From: Desulfovibrio sp. OttesenSCG-928-C06
Lineage (GTDB): Bacteria > Desulfobacterota > Desulfovibrionia > Desulfovibrionales > Desulfovibrionaceae
Direction of reading: 5' to 3'
Length of the DNA: 64,000 bases
NCBI GenBank assembly: GCA_030267065.1
Contig: JAJDJF010000002.1
Location: forward strand, 1-64,000
Every line of letters begins with the position of its first letter. Position 1 is the first letter of the stretch. Position numbers and translations under genes: made by a program. The notes beneath the pieces were generated by a model. It searched no databases and was not told the origin of the DNA. It saw only the letters and a program-made list of their open reading frames with translations. Positions 17,915-26,445 of this stretch are shown here, one piece after another.

Positions 17915-18432
17915 TACTGTATCCTTGAGATTACTTCTGTATCCAAATCTTCCGCCGCCATCGCACTTTTGTCCAGTTCGGCGCGCAGCTTTGCAGCGTA
18001 TGCCACTATCGGCTCGGACCTGCGCCAGACTTCAAAGCGTTCAAGCCAGCCGGCAAAGCTGATCGGCTCGGCGTCCAGATTATCTTCTTCAGCCTCCACC
18101 CAGGTCGCAAGCAGGGTCAGGGTAAGCTTGAACCCGGAGCCGCCAAGCACCTCGGCCCACTGGCCGTTGCTAAGGGCGTACTCACCGTGCAGCATGGCCT
18201 CGCTTAGAATTGCCAGCGTGGCCTGATGGTCAACAGGGCGACTGTTAAGGGCTTCCGCCACCGGAAATAGCGATGGAAACTCCAGATGCACCAGTTCAAA
18301 AACATCATGCGGCATGCGCATGTAAATGATGCCGTCTTCTTCCTCAATAAAGTAAAAGCGCATCCACTGCTCAAACAGTATCAATTCTTCGGCGTGGCGC
18401 AGATTGCGCACGGCCTGTTCGGTGTTTTTCAT
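17914..18432 (-). CDS. Conserved hypothetical protein coupled to the methyltransferase
   Basis: A 172-residue soluble, acidic protein without a signal or membrane segment. It is rich in Trp and Glu (for example LILFEQWMRFYFIEEEDG and ATWVEAEEDN), and predicted to be mostly helical. The start at 18432 has CAGGTTG seven bases upstream and fits better than an in-frame ATG at 18462. Its stop codon overlaps the methyltransferase start by one base, so they are translated together; it may be a partner or substrate adaptor, which is inference. I do not recognise the family. Confidence 0.7.
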   Translation of the reverse strand: MKNTEQAVRNLRHAEELILFEQWMRFYFIEEEDGIIYMRMPHDVFELVHLEFPSLFPVAEALNSRPVDHQATLAILSEAMLHGEYALSNGQWAEVLGGSGFKLTLTLLATWVEAEEDNLDAEPISFAGWLERFEVWRRSEPIVAYAAKLRAELDKSAMAAEDLDTEVISRIQ

Positions 18433-18567
18433 GTAACAACCTGAGTTTTGCAATAAGTCCATTGCTGTGCGTGCAGCAGCAATTGCGTAAATCCGGAAAA
18501 CAGCCCCGGCAAATCCAGCTTCACAAACACCCTTGCGAAGCGCCGGAATAACCCGCCCTGCCGGTTC

Positions 18568-18619
18568 AAAAAGGCCGGGCGCCCTTCATCCACAAAACAT
18601 GAAAGAAGGAGGCCCAGCC
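18568..18619 (-). terminator. Terminator after cobA-hemD (minus strand)
   Basis: On the minus strand, GGCTGGGC and CCTTC pair with GAAGG and GCCCGGCC (one G-T pair, short internal loop), followed by TTTTT, about 20 bases beyond the cobA-hemD stop. Confidence 0.7.
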
Positions 18620-18638
18620 ATGTAAAATAACAAGCAGA

Positions 18639-20141
18639 CTACAGCTTTTCCAGCAAAATATCGACCAGAGCCGGAATAGTGTAATCGGTAGGCTGGTAAT
18701 CGCAGCTTATTCCGTACTTTTCCAGAGTTTTGGCTGTAACCGGGCCGATGCAGGCGTATTTGAGCTCAGGGTAGTTCTTGAGCGTGGCAGCCGGAATCAG
18801 CTCCATAAAGTTATCCACGGTGGAGGAAGAAGCAAAGGTCAGGCACTGGATAGCCCCGGCCTCAAGCTGCTGCAATACTTCATCCTTGTTGGCATCGCTG
18901 GGCTTGGTCTCGTAAATGGGCAACACATCAACGCTGGCCCCGGCCTCACGCAGTTGTACCGGCAGCACGTCACGCGCCACCGCCGCTCTGGGAATAAGAA
19001 TGCGCTTGTCTTTTACACCAAGGGTCAGCAGTCCCTTGACCACACTCTCGGCCACAAAACGTTCCGGAATAAAATCCGCCTTGATGCCTTTGGCCTTGAG
19101 AGCCTGAGCTGTGGAAGGCCCGATGGCGGCAATCTTGCAGGATGAAAGGGCGCGGCTGTCCAGCCCCAGCGCGTAAAGCTGTTCCCAGAAAAACTTGACG
19201 CCGTTAACGGAAGTAAAGGCCACCCAGTCGTATGAGCCGATGTAGCCAAGCACCTTGCGCACTTCGGAATAATCAGGCAGCGGCTTGATGTCGATGGTCG
19301 GGAACTGGATGACATTAGCCCCCTGCTCCATGAGCAGCCCGGCAATATCACTGGCCTGCTCCCTTGCGCGGGTAACGACAATGCCCTTGCCAAGCAGGGG
19401 CTTTTTCTCAAACCAGTTGAGCTGGCTGTGCAAATCCACAACCTTGCCGACCACAATCAGGGCCGGGGCGGTAAGACCGTTTCTCTGTACGTCCGCAGGC
19501 AGGTTCTTCAGGGTGGAGACCAGACTCTGGTGTTTTGAGGTGGTACCCCAGCGAATCACCGCAGCCGGAGTTTTACCGGGAAGTCCACCAGCCATGAGCC
19601 GGTTGCAGATTTCGCCAACATTCTTCATGCCCATGTAAAAAACAAGGGTAGAGCCGCTTCTGGCCAGAGCATCCCAGTTATGGGCCGAGTTGCTCTTGGT
19701 GGGATCTTCGTGCCCGGTGGCAAAAGTGACCGACGACGAAAACGCGCGGTGAGTAAGCGGAATTCCGGCATAGGCAGTGGAAGCCATGGCGCTGGTGATG
19801 CCGGGCACAACTTCAAAAGGCACCCCGGCGGCCAGCAGTTCTTCGGCTTCTTCCCCGCCGCGTCCAAAGATGTAGGGGTCGCCGCCTTTCAGACGGGCAA
19901 CGCTTTTGCCTTCCTTGGCCTTGCGGATAATCAGCTTGTTAATCTCATCTTGCGGCATGGTGTGATCGCCGCCCTTTTTGCCAACATAGATGATTTCGGC
20001 ATCAGGTCTGGCAAATTCGAGAAAACAGCTGTTGGCAAGATAATCGTAAATGACGACGTCGGCCTTGCCGAGCACTTCCTTGCCTTTCAGGGTAAAGAGC
20101 CCGGGATCGCCTGGCCCTGATCCAATCAGGTAAACTTTCAT
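18639..20141 (-). CDS. cobA-hemD: Fused uroporphyrinogen-III C-methyltransferase / uroporphyrinogen-III synthase
   Basis: A 500-residue bifunctional enzyme. Residues 1-245 are a SUMT/CobA domain with GSGPGDPGLFTLKG, ARLKGGDPYIFGRGGEE and VVPGITSAMASTAYAGIPL. This half uses two SAM to turn uroporphyrinogen III into precorrin-2. Residues about 250-500 are a HemD (U3S) domain with VVTRAREQASDIAGLL and the C-terminal TFASSSTVDNF motif, which closes hydroxymethylbilane into uroporphyrinogen III. The fusion feeds siroheme, heme (by the Ahb route) and cobalamin, fitting ahbB, hemL and cbiG elsewhere in the window. Single gene with its own terminator. Confidence 0.95.
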   Translation of the reverse strand: MKVYLIGSGPGDPGLFTLKGKEVLGKADVVIYDYLANSCFLEFARPDAEIIYVGKKGGDHTMPQDEINKLIIRKAKEGKSVARLKGGDPYIFGRGGEEAEELLAAGVPFEVVPGITSAMASTAYAGIPLTHRAFSSSVTFATGHEDPTKSNSAHNWDALARSGSTLVFYMGMKNVGEICNRLMAGGLPGKTPAAVIRWGTTSKHQSLVSTLKNLPADVQRNGLTAPALIVVGKVVDLHSQLNWFEKKPLLGKGIVVTRAREQASDIAGLLMEQGANVIQFPTIDIKPLPDYSEVRKVLGYIGSYDWVAFTSVNGVKFFWEQLYALGLDSRALSSCKIAAIGPSTAQALKAKGIKADFIPERFVAESVVKGLLTLGVKDKRILIPRAAVARDVLPVQLREAGASVDVLPIYETKPSDANKDEVLQQLEAGAIQCLTFASSSTVDNFMELIPAATLKNYPELKYACIGPVTAKTLEKYGISCDYQPTDYTIPALVDILLEKL

Positions 20142-20507
20142 GTCTTCATCCGCGAATATTAGTTTGTTGGTTCAGAATAAACAGATAATCAAATTTCGCC
20201 TGCGTCACGCCAGCCTTGTCAAGATGACCCGGTTGACGTCTGTGGCAACAACCTGTTGGCGTTACAATATTTAGTCCAACAAGGCCAGAATATTTTGCAA
20301 AAAACAGCTGAAAATCCATCAGTGCCGGGCCATACGCCCAAACCACCCGCAGCAATCTATAGCAACATATTGTTGTGAGACTAGAAAAACACGACCAGTC
20401 CCGGCAATCCAGACCGTAAAATACTTAATTGCAGGCCGCAGGCATCCACAACTATTCAGGGCCGGAAGATAAAAACACGGGGGGCCTTGCAGCCCCCCGC
20501 AACGGGA
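20142..20507. other. Intergenic region between valS and cobA-hemD
   Basis: About 366 bases. It carries the valS terminator (20470-20500) and the upstream region of cobA-hemD. The latter has partial inverted repeats around TGTTGG/CCAACA (20253-20286) and CAACATATTGTTG (20362-20374), which could be regulatory sites. No convincing gene or known riboswitch; the one minus-strand frame (20146-20355) lacks recognisable features. Confidence 0.4.
20470..20500 (-). terminator. Rho-independent terminator after valS
   Basis: On the minus strand GGGGGGC-TGCAA-GGCCCCCC-type hairpin followed by GTGTTTTTAT, within ten bases of the valS stop. Confidence 0.82.
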
Positions 20508-23171
20508 TTACTCAAACTTGGCACGAACTGCCTTGAGTTTTTCTTCTGCGTTTTTAAGTTCTTCAACTCTTGCGCGGTCGCGCTCAACCAGTTCGGCCGG
20601 GGCCTTCTGAACATAGTTGGGGTTGGAAAGCTTGCCTTCCATCATGGCGCGTTCTTTTTCCAGCTTGGCCAGTTCCTTGTCAAGACGGGCCTTTTCAGCA
20701 TCCAGATCCACAGCGCCTTCCAGCGGCACGATAATTTCGTTGCCGCAGGCCACCTGACTGGAGGAAATGCGCGGAGCCTGAGCCTGAGAATCAATGGTAA
20801 GGCTTTCCAGACGGGCCAGCACCTCAATCATGTTGCGGTTGGCTTCAAGCACAATAGCCGCATCTGCGTCCTGCGGGCGGATAATCGCCTTGAGGCGCAG
20901 CGATGGCGCGATGTTAAGCTCGGCCCGGATGGTGCGCACTGCCACAATAGCTTCCTGCACCATAACCATGCGCTCGGCGGCATCCGGCCTTACGCAGGCG
21001 GGGCGTTCCGCAGGGTACAGCTCGGTGGCGATATCCGGGTTGGCCTTGGCGCCTTTTTCCAAAGGCAGGGCCGCCCAGATTTCGGCAGTAACAAAAGGCA
21101 TAATCGGATGCAGCAGCAGCATGGTCTCGCGCAGGGCAGTGGCAAGCACATACTGGGCGGTTATCTTGGCCTCGCCGCCAGCCTGCATGTCCGGTTTGAT
21201 CAGTTCAAGATACCAGTCGCACAGCTCGCTCCAGATAAACTTGTAAAGATCCTGCGCGGCATCGTTAAAACGGTAGCCCCGGATGGATTTTTTAGTTTCC
21301 TGCTTCAAGCTCTCCAGACGGTGCAGAATCCACTGATGATGCACGCCTTCCACCTTGTTGAGGTCAACCTTTTCAAGGCCTTCCTCTTTGGTGGGCAGGT
21401 TCATGAGCGCAAAGCGGGCGGCGTTCCAGATCTTGTTCACAAAGTGGCGGTAGCCGTCAATGCGTTCTTCAGACAGTTTGATATCGCGCCCCATTGCCGC
21501 AAAAGCGGTCAGGGTAAAGCGCAGCGAGTCGGTGCCGTATTTGCCGATCATTTCCAGCGGGTCAATGACGTTGCCGGTGGACTTGGACATCTTCTTGCCT
21601 TCAGCATCACGCACCAGAGCGTGAATGTAGACTTCATCGAACGGAACTTTGCCCATGAAGTGGATGCCCATCATCATCATGCGGGCCACCCAGAAGAAGA
21701 GAATGTCAAAGCCGGTCACAAGTACGCTGGTCGGATAAAAAGCGTCCAGTTCCGGGGTCTTTTCCGGCCAGCCCATGGTCGAGAAGGGCCAGAGGGCAGA
21801 CGAGAACCAGGTATCCAGCACGTCGGGGTCGCGCGAAAGGTCGCTGCAACCGCAGGAGCAGGTTACCGGATCTTCTTCTTCCACGATAAGCTGGCCACAA
21901 GCGGCACAGGTCCAGGCCGGGATGCGGTGGCCCCACCAGATTTGACGGCTGATGCACCAGTCGCGGATGTTATCCAGCCAGTTATAGTAGGTTTTGAGCC
22001 AGGTTTCGGGGAAGATTTTGGTATCGCCCGGCACTGCGTCACGGGATTTTTGTGCCAGCGAGCGCACGGCAACAAACCACTGGGTGGAAACATGCGGCTC
22101 GATTACCTCTTTACAGCGGTAGCAATGACCCACGCTGTTCTCGTAATCCTTGATATCTTCGAGCAAGCCGAGCTTTTCCAGCTCCTCAACAACCTTTTTG
22201 CGGGCTTCGTCCTTGTGCAGACCGGCGAACTGCGCGGCGTTTTCCTTCATCATGCCGTTGTCATCTATGACCTGAACGAACTCCAGCTTGTGCTTGAAGC
22301 CAAGCTGCCAGTCGTTATGGTCGTGCGAGGGCGTAACCTTGAGCGCGCCGGTACCGAACTCGCGGTCAACGTAGCTGTCGCCGATAATCGGAATCAGCTT
22401 GTCGAGGAAAGGCAGACGAATCTGCTTGCCGATAAGATGGTTGAAGCGCTCGTCTTCCGGATGCACAGCCACGGCGGTATCGCCCAGCATTGTTTCCGGG
22501 CGGGTGGTGGCGATGGTCAGGTGACCGGAGCCATCAGCCAGCGGATAGCGGATATGCCAGATATGGCCCTTGCGCGGCAGGTGATCCACTTCATCGTCAG
22601 CCAGCGCGGTATGGCAACGCGGGCACCAGTTGATGATATAGTCGCCCTTATAGATGAGCTTTTCCTTGTAAAGCTGCACAAAAACCTTGCGCACAGCCTT
22701 TGAAAGTCCCTCATCCATGGTGAAGCGCTCACGAGTCCAGTCAACGGATGCACCCATGGCTTTGATTTGCTTGCGGATATTTTCGCCGTATTCTTCCTTC
22801 CAGTCCCACACGCGCTCGATAAAAGCATCGCGTCCGAGGTCGTGGCGGGTTTTGCCTTCCTGTGCAAGGCGGCGCTCCACCACGTTCTGGGTGGCGATAC
22901 CGGCGTGGTCTTCGCCCGGCACCCACAGTACGGTTTTGCCAAGCTGCCGGTTGTGGCGGCACATGATATCCTGAAGCGTAAGGTTCAGGGCGTGTCCGAT
23001 ATGCAGGTTGCCTGTGACGTTGGGCGGCGGAATGACGATGGAATAGGTATTGTCGCCGGAAGCTGATTCCGGCACCTGCGGGGTAAAAGTTTTTTCCCGC
23101 TCCCAGCGGTCGCGCCATTTCTGTTCGATATCCGCCGGTTCGTATCCTTTAGGCAAATTCTCCTGCGACAT
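20508..23171 (-). CDS. valS: Valyl-tRNA synthetase
   Basis: An 887-residue class I aminoacyl-tRNA synthetase that charges tRNA-Val and edits misactivated threonine. The HIGH motif appears in PPNVTGNLHIGHALN, and KKMSKSTGNVIDP is the KMSKS loop. A zinc-ribbon-like insertion (CAACGQ and CSCGC) sits near residue 425, and the C-terminal tail (AEKARLDKELAKLEKERAMM) is the coiled-coil arm that contacts tRNA. The start at 23171 has GGAG nine bases upstream; the open frame continues further to 23267, but that part is unlike the family. No T-box motif was seen in the leader. Monocistronic. Confidence 0.97.
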   Translation of the reverse strand: MSQENLPKGYEPADIEQKWRDRWEREKTFTPQVPESASGDNTYSIVIPPPNVTGNLHIGHALNLTLQDIMCRHNRQLGKTVLWVPGEDHAGIATQNVVERRLAQEGKTRHDLGRDAFIERVWDWKEEYGENIRKQIKAMGASVDWTRERFTMDEGLSKAVRKVFVQLYKEKLIYKGDYIINWCPRCHTALADDEVDHLPRKGHIWHIRYPLADGSGHLTIATTRPETMLGDTAVAVHPEDERFNHLIGKQIRLPFLDKLIPIIGDSYVDREFGTGALKVTPSHDHNDWQLGFKHKLEFVQVIDDNGMMKENAAQFAGLHKDEARKKVVEELEKLGLLEDIKDYENSVGHCYRCKEVIEPHVSTQWFVAVRSLAQKSRDAVPGDTKIFPETWLKTYYNWLDNIRDWCISRQIWWGHRIPAWTCAACGQLIVEEEDPVTCSCGCSDLSRDPDVLDTWFSSALWPFSTMGWPEKTPELDAFYPTSVLVTGFDILFFWVARMMMMGIHFMGKVPFDEVYIHALVRDAEGKKMSKSTGNVIDPLEMIGKYGTDSLRFTLTAFAAMGRDIKLSEERIDGYRHFVNKIWNAARFALMNLPTKEEGLEKVDLNKVEGVHHQWILHRLESLKQETKKSIRGYRFNDAAQDLYKFIWSELCDWYLELIKPDMQAGGEAKITAQYVLATALRETMLLLHPIMPFVTAEIWAALPLEKGAKANPDIATELYPAERPACVRPDAAERMVMVQEAIVAVRTIRAELNIAPSLRLKAIIRPQDADAAIVLEANRNMIEVLARLESLTIDSQAQAPRISSSQVACGNEIIVPLEGAVDLDAEKARLDKELAKLEKERAMMEGKLSNPNYVQKAPAELVERDRARVEELKNAEEKLKAVRAKFE

Positions 23172-23476
23172 TATCTCTGCTCCGGTTTGATTGCTGATTC
23201 GATCACGGGCCGCGTGCGTTATCAAAGCAAAACGGCAACCGGGACCCGTGTGATAAAATACGTCCAAAGTGATTACTGTAATTAAGGCGCTTAGGCAATT
23301 TGTAAAACCGGTTCAGGCGTATTTTCCTGCTCTCCGGCAACGGCTGCCGCAAAAACACAAAAAATCTGACGCGGCAGTCTGCGGAACCGCAAAATACCGG
23401 AATACGGCTGGCCGACAGCGTTTTAATCAGCTCAAAGGGGCTGTTCAGCAAAGCAGTTAGGTGCTAAAGCAAGCTC
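23172..23476. other. Divergent intergenic region between valS and the BPL_N gene
   Basis: About 305 bases that must contain both promoters. A minus-strand TTGCCT with TAATCA 17 bases away is a weak candidate for valS. No RNA gene, T-box or repeat recognised. Confidence 0.35.
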
Positions 23477-24925
23477 ATGTCAAGACAAAGCCTATATATT
23501 CTGTGGGACGAATCGCACATCTGGGGCCTGATGGCCTGGCGCGCGGCTCTGGGGCTGGGCGTTCCCTTCCGCATGGTGCGCGCAAAGGAAATAGCAGACG
23601 GGCTGCTGCAAAAAGAACCCTGCGCGGTATTGCTTGTACCCGGCGGCACGGCCCGGCACAAGGCCAGAGCGCTGGGGCCGCGCGGCCTGCAAAATATACG
23701 CAGCTATGTGGATGGCGGCGGACATTACCTTGGATTTTGCGGCGGGGCAGGCCTTGGGCTGACCCTTTCCAGCAAGGATGCCAGGAAAGGCGAAAACGCT
23801 ATATCTGCAACGGCGCAAGATGACGAAAAATCCTCTGCCGAATCGCTTAACCTCTGCCCATGGGCGCGGGCCTCATTCGAAGACCGCATGCAGCACTTTA
23901 TGAGCGGGCACCTTGAAGCCAGCCTGACGGACAAGGCAAACCTGCCGGAATTCGCGCACAGGCTGCTGCCTGATACGGACATAAAAGAGGACCCGGTCTG
24001 CTCATCTTACGGCTCAACACTGCGAACCGGCGAAACTTTGCCCAAAACACCGGAGAATGGCGATGTTCTGACTCTGGAGTGCGGCTTCGGTATTCCGCTG
24101 ATTCCTGTCTGGTGGCCCGGCAGGTTTATGCCCGGCAGCGGCGATGTTGCTGTTCTGGCCCGCTATTCCAGCCCCGGCCCGGACTTCTGGCTGGCAGATC
24201 TGCCCATCGCCCTGCTCCCCAAGGACGCTTTCAGCTCGTGGCGCGAGCTTTACGGCATCAATTTTTCCCCGGCATTTCTGGAAGGCCAGCCCTGCGTAAT
24301 TCACGGCAAGTATGGCTCCGGCACCTACACACTCAGCTACTCGCATCTGGAAACACCCAACTCGCCATTCGCCAACAACTGGCTGGCGCATATTCTGAAA
24401 ACGCTGGGCAATATTGAGGTAACAAGCAGTCTGGTGCCGCAGTGGAAGCCAAAGCATGACGCTGCGGCAAAGCCGGAGCACCTTCCCGGTCTTGAAAAAT
24501 GCATTGAGGATATCAGCAGGATTATCAATACAGGCATAGAACACGGGCTATTCTTCAAGCGCAACGACTGGCTGTTCGGCTGGCGCGCAGGCATGCCCGG
24601 CAGCGCCATAAACAGCCTGAACTCAGTGCTGCTCAGTTGCGCGGCCCTTGAAGCGGGCGAGGAATGCAGGCGGCTCTGGCTTGAAAAACAGGCAGAAATC
24701 TGTGCCAAGTCTGAACAGTTCAGCGCGGAGGTAATCAACTATCTGCTGGCTGAGCGTCTGGCCATGACATTGAGCAAAACCGCGCCGGAAGCCATCTCGC
24801 CGGGCGCGCTCAAAGCCCGGAAGCAGAGTCTGTTCGGCCCGCCCATGAAGCCCGTTGGCCTGTATGCCGATCTGATCGGATTTTTTGAGGAACTGCTCTT
24901 TTTGCAGTTCAGCGCCAAACAATAG
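23477..24925 (+). CDS. BPL_N (GATase-like) domain protein of unknown function
   Basis: A 482-residue cytoplasmic protein. The N-terminal 110 residues look like the biotin-protein-ligase N-terminal/GATase-1-like fold: SLYILWDESHIWGL starts a Rossmann-like strand, AVLLVPGGTA gives the PGG turn, and GGHYLGFCGGAGLGL places a Cys at the nucleophile-elbow position. The remaining 370 residues are unfamiliar and include a glycosyltransferase-like or regulatory region with GYGSGTYTLSYSHLETPNS. Homologues of this fold sit in front of polysaccharide or cofactor genes. It is followed after ten bases by a DUF616-type glycosyltransferase, so the pair is an operon. No catalytic function is claimed; Cys nucleophilicity is inferred. 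Confidence 0.7.
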   Translation: MSRQSLYILWDESHIWGLMAWRAALGLGVPFRMVRAKEIADGLLQKEPCAVLLVPGGTARHKARALGPRGLQNIRSYVDGGGHYLGFCGGAGLGLTLSSKDARKGENAISATAQDDEKSSAESLNLCPWARASFEDRMQHFMSGHLEASLTDKANLPEFAHRLLPDTDIKEDPVCSSYGSTLRTGETLPKTPENGDVLTLECGFGIPLIPVWWPGRFMPGSGDVAVLARYSSPGPDFWLADLPIALLPKDAFSSWRELYGINFSPAFLEGQPCVIHGKYGSGTYTLSYSHLETPNSPFANNWLAHILKTLGNIEVTSSLVPQWKPKHDAAAKPEHLPGLEKCIEDISRIINTGIEHGLFFKRNDWLFGWRAGMPGSAINSLNSVLLSCAALEAGEECRRLWLEKQAEICAKSEQFSAEVINYLLAERLAMTLSKTAPEAISPGALKARKQSLFGPPMKPVGLYADLIGFFEELLFLQFSAKQ

Positions 24926-24935
24926 CGGTGGCATA

Positions 24936-26381
24936 ATGATTGAGCGTCAGGGCATATCATCCGTAGCCAACCAGCAGCGAATCCTGTTCGACCATAAATG
25001 GTATTCGCTAACCTACATGGGCAGGCTGGCCAAATCTGACGAGGCGCTGCGCCACTTTCTGGAGCAAGGTTATCCGGCAGGACATAACCCTCATCCACTC
25101 TTCTTTACCGGTTACTATCTCTCGCAGTTGCCGCAAGGCGAAAGCGCGCCGCGCAACCCAATCCTGCATTATATCGAAACCGGCGCGGAGCTGGGCATGA
25201 ATCCCTGCCCGCTGTTCACTCCGGACTGGTATTCGGAGAAATACGGCATAACCGCCACCGGGCTGGCTCCGTTGGCGCACTATATCCGCTACGGAATTCC
25301 AGAGCGCCTTGACCCCAACGAATACTTCGATGCCGCTGCCTACGAGGCCGCGCACGCAGGGGAAGACAAAAAATACGGCGGCTACGGCTACGCCCTGCTG
25401 CATTACATGTTCACAGCGGACAAGCAGCTACAGGACCCCTCAGAGCGCTTCTGTACCAAAGATTATCTGGAACTGAACCCGGACGCTCTTAAAGAAAAGG
25501 TCAACCCACTGCGCCACTACCTTGAGCGCGGCAAAGGACAGTTGCGCCATGTGCGCTGGCCCAAGATAGACTACAGTCGTCTGGTTCCGCCGTACAAGTA
25601 TGCTCCATCGGAATTAAGCCACCCGCCGCGTGCCGGAGAACCGGCCTTGCAGGGCAGCGCCCCAAAAATCGTCATTTATACCGCGCTTACCGGCGATTAC
25701 TCGCGCCTGCTACCGCCCACCGCGCTCACCCCCGGCAGCCGTTATGTCTGCTACAGCGATAAAGACCGCGAGACATGGGGAGTATGGGAACTGCGCGCCC
25801 TGCCGTTTAAGGAGGCTGACCCGCAAAGCGCCTCACGCCGCGTCAAAACCCACCCCTGGGAACTGTTCCCGGAGGCTGACTGGGCTATCTGGTGCGACGC
25901 CAACATAATCATCAATGGTGATTTATCCGGCTTCATCGAGCAGGTGCGCGAAAGCGGCCTGCCCATGGGCCTGATGCCGCACCCGACACGCGATTGCCTG
26001 TATGATGAGGCCGAAGCCTGTATTCTGGCCGGAAAGGGAAATGCCGACGCCATTCGCGCGCAGGTTGACCATTACCGCGCCCAGGGCTGCCCGGAGCATT
26101 ACGGATTGATGGCCAGCGGATTTTTTGTTGCCAATCTGCGACACCCGCAAACCAGACCGCTGTTTGAGACGTGGTGGAATGAATTATCCCGGCACGGAAA
26201 GCGCGACCAGCTCAGTCTGCCCTTTGCGTTTTACGCACTGGGAATAGAGCAATTCTACATGACGGGACGCAATGAAAGCATCTGGAATGACCCAAGGCTC
26301 ATCTACATCTTGCATGAAGCGACATGGAATGTGAAAGTGCCAGACAGGCTTAAAACAGACCAGACTAAACAGCCGGATTAA
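24936..26381 (+). CDS. DUF616-type glycosyltransferase with N-terminal WYxxxY-type repeats
   Basis: A 481-residue protein. Residues 10-225 hold several degenerate repeats of about 35-40 residues with a pattern like FTPDWYSEKYG, then PLAHYIRYGIPERLDPN; the pattern is common in front of bacterial glycosyltransferases and probably forms a helical scaffold. Residues 240-450 resemble the DUF616/TOD1 glycosyltransferase domain: KIVIYTALTGDYSRL, then RYVCYSDKD, WAIWCDANIII with the DxN-type metal site, and HYGLMASGFFVANLRHP. It probably adds sugar to cell-surface glycan or protein. The start at 24936 follows the BPL_N stop by ten bases. Donor and acceptor are unknown. Confidence 0.75.
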   Translation: MIERQGISSVANQQRILFDHKWYSLTYMGRLAKSDEALRHFLEQGYPAGHNPHPLFFTGYYLSQLPQGESAPRNPILHYIETGAELGMNPCPLFTPDWYSEKYGITATGLAPLAHYIRYGIPERLDPNEYFDAAAYEAAHAGEDKKYGGYGYALLHYMFTADKQLQDPSERFCTKDYLELNPDALKEKVNPLRHYLERGKGQLRHVRWPKIDYSRLVPPYKYAPSELSHPPRAGEPALQGSAPKIVIYTALTGDYSRLLPPTALTPGSRYVCYSDKDRETWGVWELRALPFKEADPQSASRRVKTHPWELFPEADWAIWCDANIIINGDLSGFIEQVRESGLPMGLMPHPTRDCLYDEAEACILAGKGNADAIRAQVDHYRAQGCPEHYGLMASGFFVANLRHPQTRPLFETWWNELSRHGKRDQLSLPFAFYALGIEQFYMTGRNESIWNDPRLIYILHEATWNVKVPDRLKTDQTKQPD

Positions 26382-26445
26382 TAGCTACTATTCCGCGCTG
26401 AACATTTTTCAGAATAACTATCCAAAATATGAAAACGTTCTGGAA

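Noticed and set aside
20487-22703. A 738-codon open frame on the plus strand opposite valS
   Set aside because: It lies antisense to valS, whose motifs are unambiguous, and the translated protein has no recognisable domain. GC-rich codon bias leaves such frames open by chance.
23172-23476. T-box riboswitch before valS
   Set aside because: No specifier-loop or TGGNACCGCG-type antiterminator motif was found on the valS strand.
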